A stretch of DNA of 64,000 nt from NCBI GenBank assembly GCA_021396245.1, contig WNYE01000093.1, forward strand, positions 62,001 through 126,000, read 5' to 3'. This DNA comes from Sporothrix humicola. Its lineage: Eukaryota; Ascomycota; Sordariomycetes; Ophiostomatales; Ophiostomataceae. Position numbers and translations under genes: made by a program. The notes beneath the pieces are model-generated. The model was given only the letters and a program-made list of their open reading frames with translations, was not told the DNA's origin and did not search any database. Of this stretch, positions 28,826-39,565 are shown one piece after another. How positions within the stretch are numbered: the stretch's first letter is position 1; every line of letters starts with the position of its first letter.

Positions 28826-29526
28826 GATGATGTTGTGGTCGAGTGATTCTGAAAATGGTGGATTTGGAGATGTTGGAGAGTGTTCGCTCCAAATGAACAA
28901 CGGATTTACACATCCTTAAAGTTACGTTTCAAGATGATGTTTTGCAGACTTTCTGCGGTCGCGGATGCACGCCGGTGGTAATTTTAGAGACCGGTGCGGA
29001 GAAATCAGTGCAAGTGGCGATGGTGTCTCCATTCTGGGGCATTTTGGCCGCATTCCCGCTTGATCTCTTATCCAGTGCTCAGTTGTGGTTCGAAATTGTG
29101 GAATTGTGGGTCCCACCTCGACGTCATCGTCACGTAGACGTCTGTGGTGAGATGCACACAGGCGTATCTTGAAGCACAATGCAAAATGTCAAAAGAATCG
29201 CTTGTCTTGTTTAATTACATAACTCCTCATGACTCTACATTTTTGTAGATATTTTCTCGTCATGTTTTTTTTTTTTTTTTAATTTCTTTTTTTTTTTTTT
29301 AAAAAAAAAAAGGGGGTCAGGATCGAATAAATGAAAGTACCACTGCAATATCGTTGATCTTTTTAGGTCAAGACCATGTTCTGATCATAGAATACATTGT
29401 TATTCTTCCTTCACTGTATCTAAACGATATGTACATCAATACATGACCTGTTACTGGTTCATTTGCATGTCTCGTGCCATTTCCTTTTCATAGTACTTGG
29501 TGTTTTGATTTGCCTGCCGCCCACGC
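28826..29526. other. Intergenic, right border of the regulon
   Basis: Contains operator 8 and then AT-rich DNA with long T and A runs (29,262-29,310). It lies between the last operator-bearing gene and the phosphatase. No gene is supported. Confidence 0.55.
28971..28995. promoter_or_regulatory. Operator 8: GCCGG-N15-CCGGT
   Basis: CCGG at 28972-28975 and 28991-28994 around TGGTAATTTTAGAGA (15 bases). It lies about 147 bases upstream of TIM-barrel gene 2. Confidence 0.75.
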
Positions 29527-31079
29527 CTAGACATTGGTATCTGTCAACTGGTAGCCGATAGGCCCGTTCTGGAAGTTGTATTGGGTCGAGGTGTTGTAGT
29601 TCCAGAAGAAGTCGAGGTACTGCGGGTACGAAGATGAAGTATTGCACTTCTGGTCGAAATATGGTGCAGCGTCAACGATAATAGAAGAGTAGTTGGCCAG
29701 AGGGCACGAGTAGCCTGGGCCGTTCTGGCACTTGTTAAAAGGAACGACGGCCTCGTTGATGACGGCTCTCACATAGACGCCAGCAGGACTTTTGACGGTG
29801 GCATTGCAGGTTATGCGCTCCAGCGTCAGGTGGCCACCCATGGGGACAATGTCCGCGGCGCGGTACGGGTTGGGGAAGGGGATGGTGTCGTTGGGCAGCG
29901 GGCTGGATGGGGTATCGAGACCGAGAGCTGCCACGACGGGCGTGATGTTGGCGTCGTGGACACTAATGAGGGTCAGTAAATCAATTTTCTTTTCGTCACT
30001 TGGAAGGCAGACTTACAAAGACCAGAACATGGATCCAGACTTGGGGCCTTCTTGCATCAGGACACGAGTAGCATTCGTGTAGACCTGGCCGACGGCAACC
30101 TGGTACTCGCTGCCAGGACTGTTCAATATTAGCAAATGAAGACATGTGTGGCGGGGAGGGCACCTTTGAAAACTCACCCAACACAGTAGTAGTACATCAG
30201 GTCCCAGATGTAGCCGTAGGCAACCCACTCGTCCATGGTGAACGCCTCTGCCCACGGCGTGTACGCACGCACGTTGAGTTCAAAGGCAGCCATCTGCATA
30301 AGATGCGAGATATCCTGGGCAGTCAAGTTCAGGCCCGGGTTTTGAGCATTGAAGCGTGCGGCAGCCACACCAAGTTCAGGCATTGTCTTGGAAAACGACC
30401 CGACCAGACACGACACGTAGCTGGGATCGGCCGGGCACGACGGCGTCAGACTGTTGGCACCCTGGTCGGCGCTCTCGGGGATAATGTTGACGGCCGCATT
30501 GGTCGAGTAGTTGTACCCCAAAAAGCCCTGGCCATAGTATCGTGCCGTCTCAATGACGCGCTCGTAGCCAGAGGTAAAGATGGGGACGACCGACTTCTTG
30601 TCCCAGAGATGGCCATACCGCAGACGGTAGTCGGTACCGCGGGCGAATGCATCGGCCAAGCCAGAATAGGCACCCGTGAACGACTCCTGCGAGTACATGC
30701 CCGGATCTTCGACGTAGTATGTCCAGTCGTTGAGGAAAGCAAGGTCGCCTTTCCACTCTGTGCCATTGGCTGCGGCAGCCATCTTGGTAAGAACGGCCTC
30801 ATAGTTCTGCCCGAATCCGGAGTAGTCCGGATACCGCTCGCCATGGCGCATCAGCAGAAACACCTGGTCGACCTCGCAACCGGCTGGTGTGTTTCGGTCG
30901 ACACCATAGGACACACGGTCCGAATAGGGACCAAGGCTGCTTGTAAACTTGAGCAGGTTGTAGCCGTCCAGGAATTCTTGCGAGAACTGCTTCTCACCGA
31001 AACGAGGGTATCCGTTGCGGCCGGCAGAGACAGACGAGACAACTGCCAGCCCAAGGGCCAGCAAAGATGTTGACGGCAT
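29527..31079 (-). CDS. Secreted histidine acid phosphatase (phytase/MINPP-like)
   Basis: Three exons on the minus strand: 30178-31079, 30017-30118 and 29527-29962, with good GT-AG ends and consistent phases, giving 479 residues. A signal peptide covers about residues 1-19. The catalytic RHGERYP motif is at 78-84 and the HD proton-donor motif (HDAN) at 337-340 in exon 3. Many N-glycosylation sequons and paired cysteines fit an extracellular enzyme. The family removes phosphate from phytate or other organic phosphates. A CACGTG box lies about 530 bases upstream, the core of Pho4/NUC-1 sites, which suggests phosphate control. It lacks the CCGG-N15-CCGG operator and is probably not part of the flanking pathways. 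Confidence 0.92.
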
Positions 31080-32423
31080 GGCGAGTAAAAGGGGACTGTT
31101 TTGTTTTGCGTGGTCTACGAGATTTACCTATTTTGATTTCGACTTTATGGACAGCCCCCGGCTTTTATGCTACCGAGTGCACCGACTCCTCCGTCACCGG
31201 TCCGAATTCGAGTCATAAATGTTCAATGTGGTCTGTTATGAACCATCGCACCGGTACTGCCCGATGCCGACGATATGCAAAGCACAAAAAGACTGCATTG
31301 TTGTATGTGAACTAAAGAGAACGGGGAAAAATGCGAGTTGAGGTTGAAACGTGTTAGTGAGGCGATCGCTCATTGGTCAGATTGCCACGAGGCTGGGAAT
31401 CTGTAGTAAACAAGTGCGCATAACTAGGTTGCCGCGATGTCACAAAAGCTTCAACAAAAGCTTGCTCGCTTCTGTCGCTTTCAGTCTCAACAAGGTTATT
31501 CGCGGGGACAAGCCGTCAACGACGGTGCAATTCGTGCCGGTGGTGCCGGTAGAGAACCTGGTTCGGAGCGGGGCCCTACAGATCTACCGTGAACCGTTAG
31601 ACTTGCGCACGTGCTCCCGCCAAAAGCTTCTTTGAGTTGGTGCTGCATGTGGAGAAATGACGGATACGCGTATCCATGTTGCCCACGCTTGCCTGCATAT
31701 CAACATCGATTTCGAAGCGAGTTGATGATCTAAGCACTAGGTTTCATGGACCTTGACTATTACGGTCACCGAAATTATCAGAGGTAAACAAGTTGAGCTT
31801 CAAAGCGTATGAGCCTTTTCTAAATCGGGAAGTTTCATGGTTTTGCGGTCGTCACATGTGCTGAGAAAAGCATCGCGCCTTGGGGCAATGACTCGTTCTT
31901 CTTTGCTTTCGATGTTGAGTTCTGCAAAACAACAAATTCAACGACAACTGACTGCATTTGGGTGAATGAAGTTGTGATAAAATACGCAGCAAGCATATGC
32001 ACGGTGAACCAACCTTTTTTCGGGCTGCCCCACATTCGGGCCAGATGCGATTTCCCTTTCGAGCGGCTGTACTCCGTTGTCTCGGCCGAGTGACCAAAGA
32101 TGGGCTGCACTGCTCTTTCTTTGCCTTTCCCAGTTATTTTTCTAGTATCTCGATTTTGCAATAGTGTCCAGTAGAACCAAGACATGGAGGTCATGTGGCA
32201 TTTGCCGCCGGGCACCTCGACCGCGAATGCTCCGCGTACCCCACACATTTAATAGTGAGGCTCGGATGGTTTTCAACATTCGGCCTTTCAACGTTGGCCT
32301 ATAAAACCCTCCGAGAATTAACAGGGAAATGCACATTGTAGATAAGATGACGGACAATTGACAATTTATTACATTTGAAATTAAAAGACGTCTTAATACA
32401 TTCCGGGCCGCTTTTTCACCCAC
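31080..32423. other. Intergenic 1.3 kb between phosphatase and 2OG oxygenase
   Basis: Promoter of the phosphatase (minus strand) followed by DNA without a recognisable gene. The minus-strand open frames at 31,835-32,423 show no domain, no codon bias and no conserved motif, so I do not call them. Confidence 0.5.
31608..31613. promoter_or_regulatory. CACGTG box upstream of the phosphatase
   Basis: The palindrome CACGTG sits in the context GCGCACGTGCTC, 529 bases upstream of the phosphatase ATG. CACGTG is the core bound by the fungal phosphate regulators Pho4/NUC-1. A single 6-mer can occur by chance, so this is a candidate only. Confidence 0.4.
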
Positions 32424-33602
32424 CTAGTCGTAGTACTTCGCCGACTTGCCCTTGATGACTTCCTGCTCCAAGCCATTCAAAGGCAGCCGCTTGCCATCCT
32501 TGCCAATGTTCCCCTTGACACGAGCCTTGACCCACTCGCCGGCCGTAATGCCAACAGCTGCTTCGTCCTCGTTGGTATCGTAGCCCAGACGGGCAAGCAC
32601 CGCACTCTGCACGGGCCGCAGCTCGAGGGCGTCTTCCGGGCGGACAAAGTAGAGCACACCCAGACGGTCGACATGGGCCTGGTCCGGCGGCGGTGCGACA
32701 ACACGGTGGATGCTGCTCTTCAGGAAGCCGTTTGTCAAGAACTGAAGCGCGTCGGCCACATTGACCGTGATGCTGCCGGCGAGCGGCTTGACCCAGCGCC
32801 AGCCACCATCGGCGCCGCGGACTTGGAGGGCAGCGACGGGCTGACGGAAGAGCAGAGTCAGCGAGCCAAAGTCGGTGTGGCCCTTGACCCACACGTTCTC
32901 CAGCTTCTTGTTGTCCTCCTCGCTGCGGCGGTGGTACTTCATGTAGCGGAGGTGGCAATCAGAGAGAGCGTCGTAGCGGTGGTGCGATGTCAACGCGTCC
33001 TCGGGCAGCTCCAAGATGATGGCGAACAGCACCAGCAGCTTGCGCACAATATTGTCGTGGATGTGGCGGGCAAAGTGCTCAATTTCGGGCTTATTTTGGG
33101 TGATGACCGACGGGTGGGGGCGCTCGGCGTGTGCAGCAATAAACTTGGGAATGTTGTAAATCTCTGTGTTGTCGTGGACGCCCGGCGTCACTTCGCGCAG
33201 ACCCAGCGGCTTGTAGCCATTGTAGCCGCCGTTTTCGAGGTCGGCGCGGTACTTGAGCTTCTCCTCCGTCGACAGCTCAAAGACCTCCTTGCCAATGGCA
33301 AACTGGCGGTCGACCTCTTCCTGCGACAGACCAAAGTTGACAATGTAGAAGAAGCCAATCGTCTGGATGGCGGCCTCGAGTTGCTTGGCCAGAGCTTCCT
33401 TGCCGCCGGGTTGGTCAAAGGTAGAGAGATCGAGAGTAGCAAGCTGGGCCCATTCAACTGGTTGTAAACTGTCAGTAAATTGCCAAACTATCTTGGTATT
33501 TATTCAAAATAACTCACGATCATATTTGGTCTCTGGGACCTGCTTGTAGGCCAGGCTGGGAGCCTCTGTCGGCTGAGCGGGTGCTTGAACTGCGGCGGTC
33601 AT
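32424..33602 (-). CDS. 2-oxoglutarate-Fe(II) dioxygenase (isopenicillin-N-synthase-like)
   Basis: Two exons, 33518-33602 and 32424-33457, joined across a GTGAGT...CAG intron, giving 372 residues. The N-terminal DIOX_N-type region contains IGFFYIVNFGL. The jelly-roll core has the iron ligands GHTDFGSLTLLF (His about 222, Asp about 224) and SSIHRVV (His about 279), with the 2OG-binding Arg in the following DRLGVLYF (about 293). Members hydroxylate, desaturate or cyclise small molecules. The C-terminal extension (about 310-372) is Lys-rich. It is the first gene of the second metabolic block. An inverted GCGGAGG/CCTCCGC repeat lies about 300 bases upstream. The substrate is unknown. Confidence 0.9.
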
Positions 33603-34080
33603 GTTGTCCAAAGTGTGTTTGGTAGTTGAAGCTGAACGTGTTACTAGATTATGTCTATGGAATTTCAGACTCCCAGTTCTTCATCAATAATCTTAAAGCT
33701 CACTGGCAATGCGTCAATATTTATCAATTTTATGACCGTTGAAAGTTCACCCCGTATGCGACACCGAAAGTTATCCCCGCATGATCCGCGGCCCCGGATT
33801 CGTCGACTCGTGTATGTTGGTAAAGTTTGGGTGCCGCTTATCGATTAGAACCCTCCGGCACCTGAACTACGCCATAATGGCGCCATTTTGCGTACTGCGG
33901 AGGGTATCATAATATCCTCCGCCGTGGACAATTTCAAACCAGCAAGGAAAGGGGGAACTAAAACAAAGTTCCGCTTGTAGGTTAGTCAATTTAATTGTCA
34001 TTATTTTTGCAGCTCTATATACAAATAGTGAGATAAAAATGCACCGACATTCATGTCGTCATTCTTCACTCCGCTTCACT
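33603..34080. other. Intergenic, upstream of the 2OG oxygenase
   Basis: Promoter of the oxygenase (minus strand) plus 3' flank of the deacetylase gene. It has the inverted repeat at 33897-33922 and a nearby palindrome CGCCATAATGGCG. Confidence 0.5.
33897..33922. promoter_or_regulatory. Inverted repeat GCGGAGG-N12-CCTCCGC
   Basis: Perfect 7-base arms at 33897-33903 and 33916-33922 with an AT-rich 12-base centre. Outward CGG/CCG triplets suggest a Zn2Cys6 dimer site different from the region-A operator. Confidence 0.5.
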
Positions 34081-35150
34081 TCATTCCGTCGCCTTCGTCT
34101 CCTCCGCGCCCTCCATCCACTTTCCTTCCGGCTTGTACGGGAACTTGGCGCGCATGTGCTTGGCAATGTCCCGGCGCGTCGTGACCCAGACACCCGGCTT
34201 CTCGGAAATATACTGCATGAACTTGCGCAGCGCCTCGGACCGGCCGGGCTTGCCGGTGATGCGCGTGTGCAGCGGAATGTTCATCATCTTGCCGCCTTCA
34301 CGGTACAGGCAGTCAAAGGTGTTTTTCAAGTACTGCTCGTACGTCTCCGCCACCGAACTGCCGAAGCCGGGCGACATGTGGAACTTGCCGTCATTGCAGT
34401 CGTAGTTGTAGGGGATCATCAGCATGCCCTCGCGTTCCGACTCGGGCAGCGTCTTTTCCCACGGCAGATCGATCCAGTAGGGAACGTCATCGTTGTAACA
34501 TTCCGACGACCACAGGAACTCGCCGCCGACGCTCTTCCACACCTCGGGAAACAGGGAGCGCGTGTTGGGCGTGCCGCGGCCAAAGTAGGCGCCAACGGGC
34601 ATCTCGCCGGTCACTTCGTGCAGCAGGCGAATGTTCTCAGCAATGTAGGCCTTGTCTTCTTCAAGGCCATATTCCCAAATGTCAAGCCACCGGACACCGT
34701 GGCATGCAATCTCGTGGCCATCTCTCACCAGTGCCTTGGCGTAGGTTGGGTTGCGCTGAAGTGCGACGGCAACGGCGTATGTCGTAAAGTTCCAGCCAAA
34801 GTGCTTGAACAGGCGGAGCAACCGCCAAGACGCTGCCCTAGAGCCATATTCGAAATCCTGCTCGCCATTCACGTGCCGACCTTCACGACCACCACCTGAT
34901 GCGCCCTTCTCCCACAAGTACGGTTCTGAGATCGGGTCGCCGTCCAGCACGTTGCGCTCGCCTCCTTCTTCGTAGTTCAGCACAAACGAGACGGCAATAC
35001 GTGCGCCGTTGGGCCATTGTGGGTCAAAACCCTCTTCTCCGAATCCTGAAATATCAGTTAGCAAAGTGTAGCTCGTAGGCCATAAAAAGTAAGCCACGAC
35101 CTACCCTCAAAGTCCCGAGGGAGCTGTAGTGATTCTTCGACGTGAACCAT
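34081..35150 (-). CDS. Polysaccharide-deacetylase-fold hydrolase (PuuE allantoinase-like)
   Basis: Two exons, 35105-35150 and 34081-35045, joined across a GTAGGT...CAG intron, giving 336 residues. Family marks are LPRDFEGFG at the exon junction, WPNGARIAVSFVLNYEEGGE (NodB motif 1 region), GHEIACHGVRWLD (metal/His motif), AYFGRGTPNTRSLFPEV, YNYDCNDGKFH and NIPLHTRITGKPGR. This is the NodB-homology subgroup that includes metal-independent allantoinase PuuE and cyclic-imide or amide hydrolases rather than chitin deacetylases. No signal peptide, so intracellular. It is divergent from an amidase, which suggests stepwise C-N bond cleavage of one substrate. True allantoinase activity is uncertain. 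Confidence 0.88.
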
Positions 35151-35771
35151 TTTGATGTGTTGGTAAATTAGTGTGATGGTAGAAGAGAAAATCGGTAGTA
35201 AAGTTCGTGTTTGCTCAAACCAACGTCAACTGTCGACAAAGATGTCCTGGCCACGAAATAATATACATAGCCAACGTGGGACTACGTAAATGATCCCACA
35301 TCGTCATATCTTATCGTGGCTGTCAATTGCCGGCTTATCATTATCGCATTGCATCCGGCAACGGACCTCCGTCGCAGTCAGAGATAAGGGAGGCGGAGGT
35401 GGTCCGACATAACGTTGTTAGCGGATGTCAGCCGATAAGAGTGGGTCCTCTGGCGGGGCTCGGCGGATGAGTCCGCCAATCACGTATTACAGTTCGATAC
35501 GACCTTCGGTGGTAGCGAACCAGGGCGATTGGGAGCAGACAAGCAGAGATTACCCGCTCTTCCCCATTACCATAACTAAAATAAACAAAAACCGATAACG
35601 GAAGGCAGGGGAAGGAATAAGCAATGGGTCACATTGTATGTTGCTTTTACACCTTTTTCGCGATCTTCTTGAAAACTTTGAGCTGACCGGCCCAAAAGAT
35701 CTAAATCCAACCCCTCTTCACTGCACATCTTCACGAAACAACTTGACATTCTCAAGATTCTCAAGCCAACC
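35151..35771. other. Divergent promoter, deacetylase-fold hydrolase / amidase
   Basis: Shared control region, rich in CGG/CCG triplets (35,330-35,480), including CGG-N4-CCG at 35362-35371 and GGCGGA-N4-TCCGCC at 35462-35477. No gene is supported. Confidence 0.5.
35462..35477. promoter_or_regulatory. Inverted repeat GGCGGA-TGAG-TCCGCC
   Basis: Perfect 6-base arms around four bases, about 310 bases from either divergent start. A possible regulator site; not matched elsewhere at the same spacing. Confidence 0.4.
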
Positions 35772-37370
35772 ATGCCTGTCACTGAAGAAGACGTCCTCCA
35801 GGTTGCCCGCGAAGTTGGGTTTGACGTACCAGAACACGAACTTGCCGCCTACACGGAGCTTCTCCAAAAGGCAGAGGCCACCTTTGAGACGGTCGCAGCA
35901 CTCGACGACTACCAGCCTGTGCCCGACTTGACGAAAACGCCGAGGACAAATGTGCACCGGCCGGAGACGGATGACAACCCGCTCAACGCTTGGGCATGGA
36001 AGTGCCATTGTGAGCATGCATCGCCATTTTCCACACTATTGGCCGGGCGCACAGTCTGTTTCAAAGACAATATCGCCATGGCCGGCGTGCCGTGTCTGGT
36101 CGGCACCGACAGCTTTACCGACTGGACGCCGAAGATGGATGCCACCGTCGTGACCCGTGTTCTCGAAGCTGGCGGCATCGTTGCAGGCAAAGCAGTGTGT
36201 GAGAACTTGTCACGAGGTGCGGTAAGCTGTTCTGCTGCGACAGGTCCGGTCCATAATACATACGCTCGTGGTTACAATGCCGGCGGGAGCAGTTCCGGTA
36301 CGGCCGCACTTGTGGGCAGCGGCGCCGTTGATATGGGTCTAGGATGTGACCAAGGCGGCAGTATTCGCATCCCAGCTGCTATGTGCGGCCTGTACGGAAT
36401 CAAAGCAACAACAGGCCTCGTCCCTTACACCGGAATTGCCAGCAACGACGCATCTGTCGACTATGTTGGCCCCATTACGAAGAACTGCACAGACTGTGCC
36501 ACTTTGTTGCAGGCCATCGCTGGGGTAGACGGACTGGATGACCGGCAAGGTCCTGGAACACCCTTCCCTGCAAATGTGCCGGCGTACAAAGACAACTTGG
36601 TCTATCCAACAACGTCGGCACTCCCACTAACTGGCCTCCGTATTGGCGTTCTGGTTGAAGGCGTCAACTGGCCTCAGATGGACCCCGCTCTGAAAGCGTC
36701 TTTCCAGTCAGCAGTCGACGGTTTCCGCAAGCTCGGCGCTACTGTCACGGACGTCTCCATCCCACTTCACACCCAAGGACGCACCATCTACAGTGTCCTC
36801 TCCAAGATGGGCAACCATATGGGCATGCGTGGCCAGGCAACTGGACGGCGACAAGTGATCTTGACGGACTTGTTGGAGAAGAAGGGCGGCACCAATCCCT
36901 ACGACCCGGCTTCTGTCGCAAATATGGGCGTCGTCAGCAAAGAAGGCTTGCTATCAGGCGCTCTTGGGTGGTCGAGCTACCCATTGGCGTATGCCAAGTC
37001 AGTCAATCTCATGCGTAAGCTGAAGGATGCCTATGACGACGCACTGAAGAATGTCGGCCTTTTGATCATGCCGACGACACTAAAGCCAAGCACACCACTG
37101 CCGGGCACAACTGTAGCTGAAGTTGCCGCCATATCACCACTCACACATATCGCTGCAGGCGCCGGTCTCACAGAAAACACGTCACCATTCAATGGTACCG
37201 GCCATCCTGCACTTGCGATGCCCATTGGCTTTGTCCCGTCTAAAGAGAACCCGGCTATCAAAGTGCCTGCCAGCTTGCAGATTGTGGGGAAATTTTTCGA
37301 GGAGGAACTCATTCTTCAGACGGCATTTGCCTGGGAAAGCGCGTACGACTGGAAGAAGGAAATGCCGTAG
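35772..37370 (+). CDS. Amidase (amidase signature family)
   Basis: 532 residues, no intron. The Ser-cisSer-Lys triad is visible: Lys98 in CFKDNIAMAG, the GGSSSGT loop at 171-177 with the cis-Ser, and the nucleophile Ser197 in GCDQGGSIRIP. The rest of the family fold follows (KATTGLVPYTGI, DYVGPITKNCTDCATLL, a C-terminal GHPALAMPIGF). It hydrolyses an amide to a carboxylic acid and ammonia; the family is too broad to name the substrate. It is intracellular (no signal peptide, no PTS1). It shares a promoter with the deacetylase-fold hydrolase and is followed by a convergent transporter gene. Confidence 0.93.
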   Translation: MPVTEEDVLQVAREVGFDVPEHELAAYTELLQKAEATFETVAALDDYQPVPDLTKTPRTNVHRPETDDNPLNAWAWKCHCEHASPFSTLLAGRTVCFKDNIAMAGVPCLVGTDSFTDWTPKMDATVVTRVLEAGGIVAGKAVCENLSRGAVSCSAATGPVHNTYARGYNAGGSSSGTAALVGSGAVDMGLGCDQGGSIRIPAAMCGLYGIKATTGLVPYTGIASNDASVDYVGPITKNCTDCATLLQAIAGVDGLDDRQGPGTPFPANVPAYKDNLVYPTTSALPLTGLRIGVLVEGVNWPQMDPALKASFQSAVDGFRKLGATVTDVSIPLHTQGRTIYSVLSKMGNHMGMRGQATGRRQVILTDLLEKKGGTNPYDPASVANMGVVSKEGLLSGALGWSSYPLAYAKSVNLMRKLKDAYDDALKNVGLLIMPTTLKPSTPLPGTTVAEVAAISPLTHIAAGAGLTENTSPFNGTGHPALAMPIGFVPSKENPAIKVPASLQIVGKFFEEELILQTAFAWESAYDWKKEMP

Positions 37371-37640
37371 CATGTACCAGAAACATATTCATTTTTCAAT
37401 TGGACATTATTTAAGACTCGTCTAATTTATTCATTTTGCATCAGAACTAATTTCTCTCTTTTTTTTTCTTTTCTATAACAGTCCGTTCAAGTTCTTCTTT
37501 ACTTAAAAATGGAATCAAAGTTATGGGAAAGAAAAGTAAAGATATTTAAATATGGGCAACTAGTCATCTTTAAATTTAAACATTATTTATCACCATTGCT
37601 AACTAGTTAAACGTACATGTCAGACGACCTACTCCTGCAA

Positions 37641-39565
37641 TTACACCGTCTCTTTTGTTCCGTCCTGATTGTTACGGCGTCCATTTGACGGCTTATGAAG
37701 GGTTGCAGCAACATCGTGCGTCATGCGCTTCGTCCCGTCGGTCGTAAAGAAGGCAAAGATGATAGCAACGCCGCTGAATGCAATTGTGCTGAGAAACACA
37801 GTCCGGTAGGCATCTGCCGAAGCCTGCTTGTAGGCCATTGTGCCCACATCGATGATGGTTGCGTTGATCCCAGGCACGTCAGCCAATGCAGCAGAGCCCG
37901 AAGCATATGCCGTGAGGAAAAGCGATACCGATGATTCCGGAAGTCCGGCGGAGATCAAGGCTGGTGGTACTTCCGCAGGTATGGTCTGTGCTAGTCGATT
38001 GGACAGGATAACCGTGTAGACGGCGGTGCCAATTGTGCTGATGGTGTTGCGGATGCACCCGGCAAGACCAACGGCAGTGCCAATATCATTCTGGTCGTCG
38101 ATGACAATGCCGGCCATGGCGAGACCGACAGAGTCGGTGTAACCGAGCGCCCAGCTACCGAGAGTGATAAGAACAGCAGTCGTAGTAAGGTTCGTTGGAG
38201 ACACACAGGCGACACCTGAATGGGGACGAAATCTATCAGCAACACATAATAAGTAAATATGAAAGGGGGTTCATGGAAACGGACTTACCACCAAGAAACG
38301 CTCCGCCGAGAATTGTTCCGGCCACGAATTGCCACCGCTGATTGCCCAAGCGGCGCCCAAAAATACCCGATGACAGTTGACCCAAGTTTGTTCCAGCACC
38401 TACCAAACAACACAACAAACCACCTCGAATCAGGTCTGTCTCGTAGAGGCCAAAGACCATCTGCGGCCACAGAATACTAAATGCATAGTAGACCGTCACC
38501 GAGATGGACAGAACCATGACGATAGAAAACCACTGAAAGTTCTTCAAGATGCGTACCGGCACGAGAGGCTCAGACAGATTTGCATAGACCTCCCAGATGC
38601 CAAACACGATGAGTGCCACACCACCAACGACAATGGTGGCGATAACGCTGGCCGAGCCCCACGGGTGCATGGTGCCTCCCCAGGACAGACCCATGAGGAA
38701 TATCAACAGGCCACCCACAAAGAGCACCAGTCCAACAATATCAAATTGTCGAACATATCCGAGGGCACGTTGACCAGGATGCTTCATTTGAAAGTTGGGT
38801 GGGAAATAGAAGAGTACCCAGCACGCGACAGCCAGGGCATTGAGTCCGATCATGAGATAGTAGCAGGGCCGCCAGCTGCCATAGTACGTGACAAAGGCGT
38901 ACGAGATCGCCGGACCCATACCGGTAAAGGGCGTGGCCCAAATGTAGACGAAGCCGTTGGCCAAGAACCGGTGACGCACAGGCACGAGCTCGGCGGTGAC
39001 AAACACAACCGAGATCTGCGAGGCGGCGCCAAGGCCAATCAGCGTGGTGCCGCCGATGAGCGTGTTGATGCTTTGAGCAGTCGCACACACGATGCACCCA
39101 ATAAGACCCAATGCAGAACCGCTGATGAAGAAGTAGCGGCGGCCAAACAAGTCAGAGAGGCGGCCGATAAGGAGAAGGCCGATGGAAACGGTGAGTGTGT
39201 AAGACAGAGCGACCCAGTTGAGGTACTCGCTGGGTCCAATGTCGGCGTTGATGACAGTCAGGATCGCGGCTGCAAGTGCAAATCCACCGACGCCCTGAGG
39301 AGCGATATTGTTAGCATGTGGGACTCGTACTTTTTTTTTCTTGAAGAGACAGAAAACATACCGAGCCAAATGATGCACCACAGGCGACCATGGTGCCCCA
39401 GAAATAGACGCTGTAGTAGTAGTTCTGAGGAAGTTTGTCGGCTACCGTCTCGAAGCCAAAATCCTGCGTCTCGGCATGGTCAATCGTGGGTTCGAGATCA
39501 ACATCTTTGACGACCTTCTCTTGCGTGGCCAAGGATTCGGCCTCGGTCTGCTGTTGTTCTGACAT
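37641..39565 (-). CDS. MFS transporter, TRI12/fungal multidrug-like
   Basis: Three exons on the minus strand: 39362-39565, 38289-39294 and 37641-38215, with matching phases (0, 1), giving 594 residues. The cytosolic N-terminus of about 45 residues is acidic, then about 14 helices follow. Motif A-like GRLSDLFGRRYFF lies between helices 2 and 3, then ISVVFVTAELVPVRHRF, and a WRPCYYLMIGLNA segment. The length and helix pattern fit the TRI12 group of drug:H+ antiporters, which includes toxin-efflux pumps and siderophore-like carriers. It is divergent from the aldolase gene. It could import the pathway substrate or export a product; direction is not visible. This is a different MFS family from the permease at 12,694. 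Confidence 0.9.

Noticed and set aside
30144..31073. 309-codon plus-strand frame opposite the phosphatase
   Set aside because: Antisense shadow. The minus-strand frame has a signal peptide and the catalytic RHGERYP motif.
31835..32423. Minus-strand frames of 93-137 codons between phosphatase and 2OG oxygenase
   Set aside because: No recognisable motif, and base composition matches intergenic DNA.
35336..35361. GCCGG...CCGGC pair between the deacetylase-fold and amidase genes as a ninth regulon operator
   Set aside because: The spacer is 21 bases, not 15-16, and other CGG triplets crowd the region.
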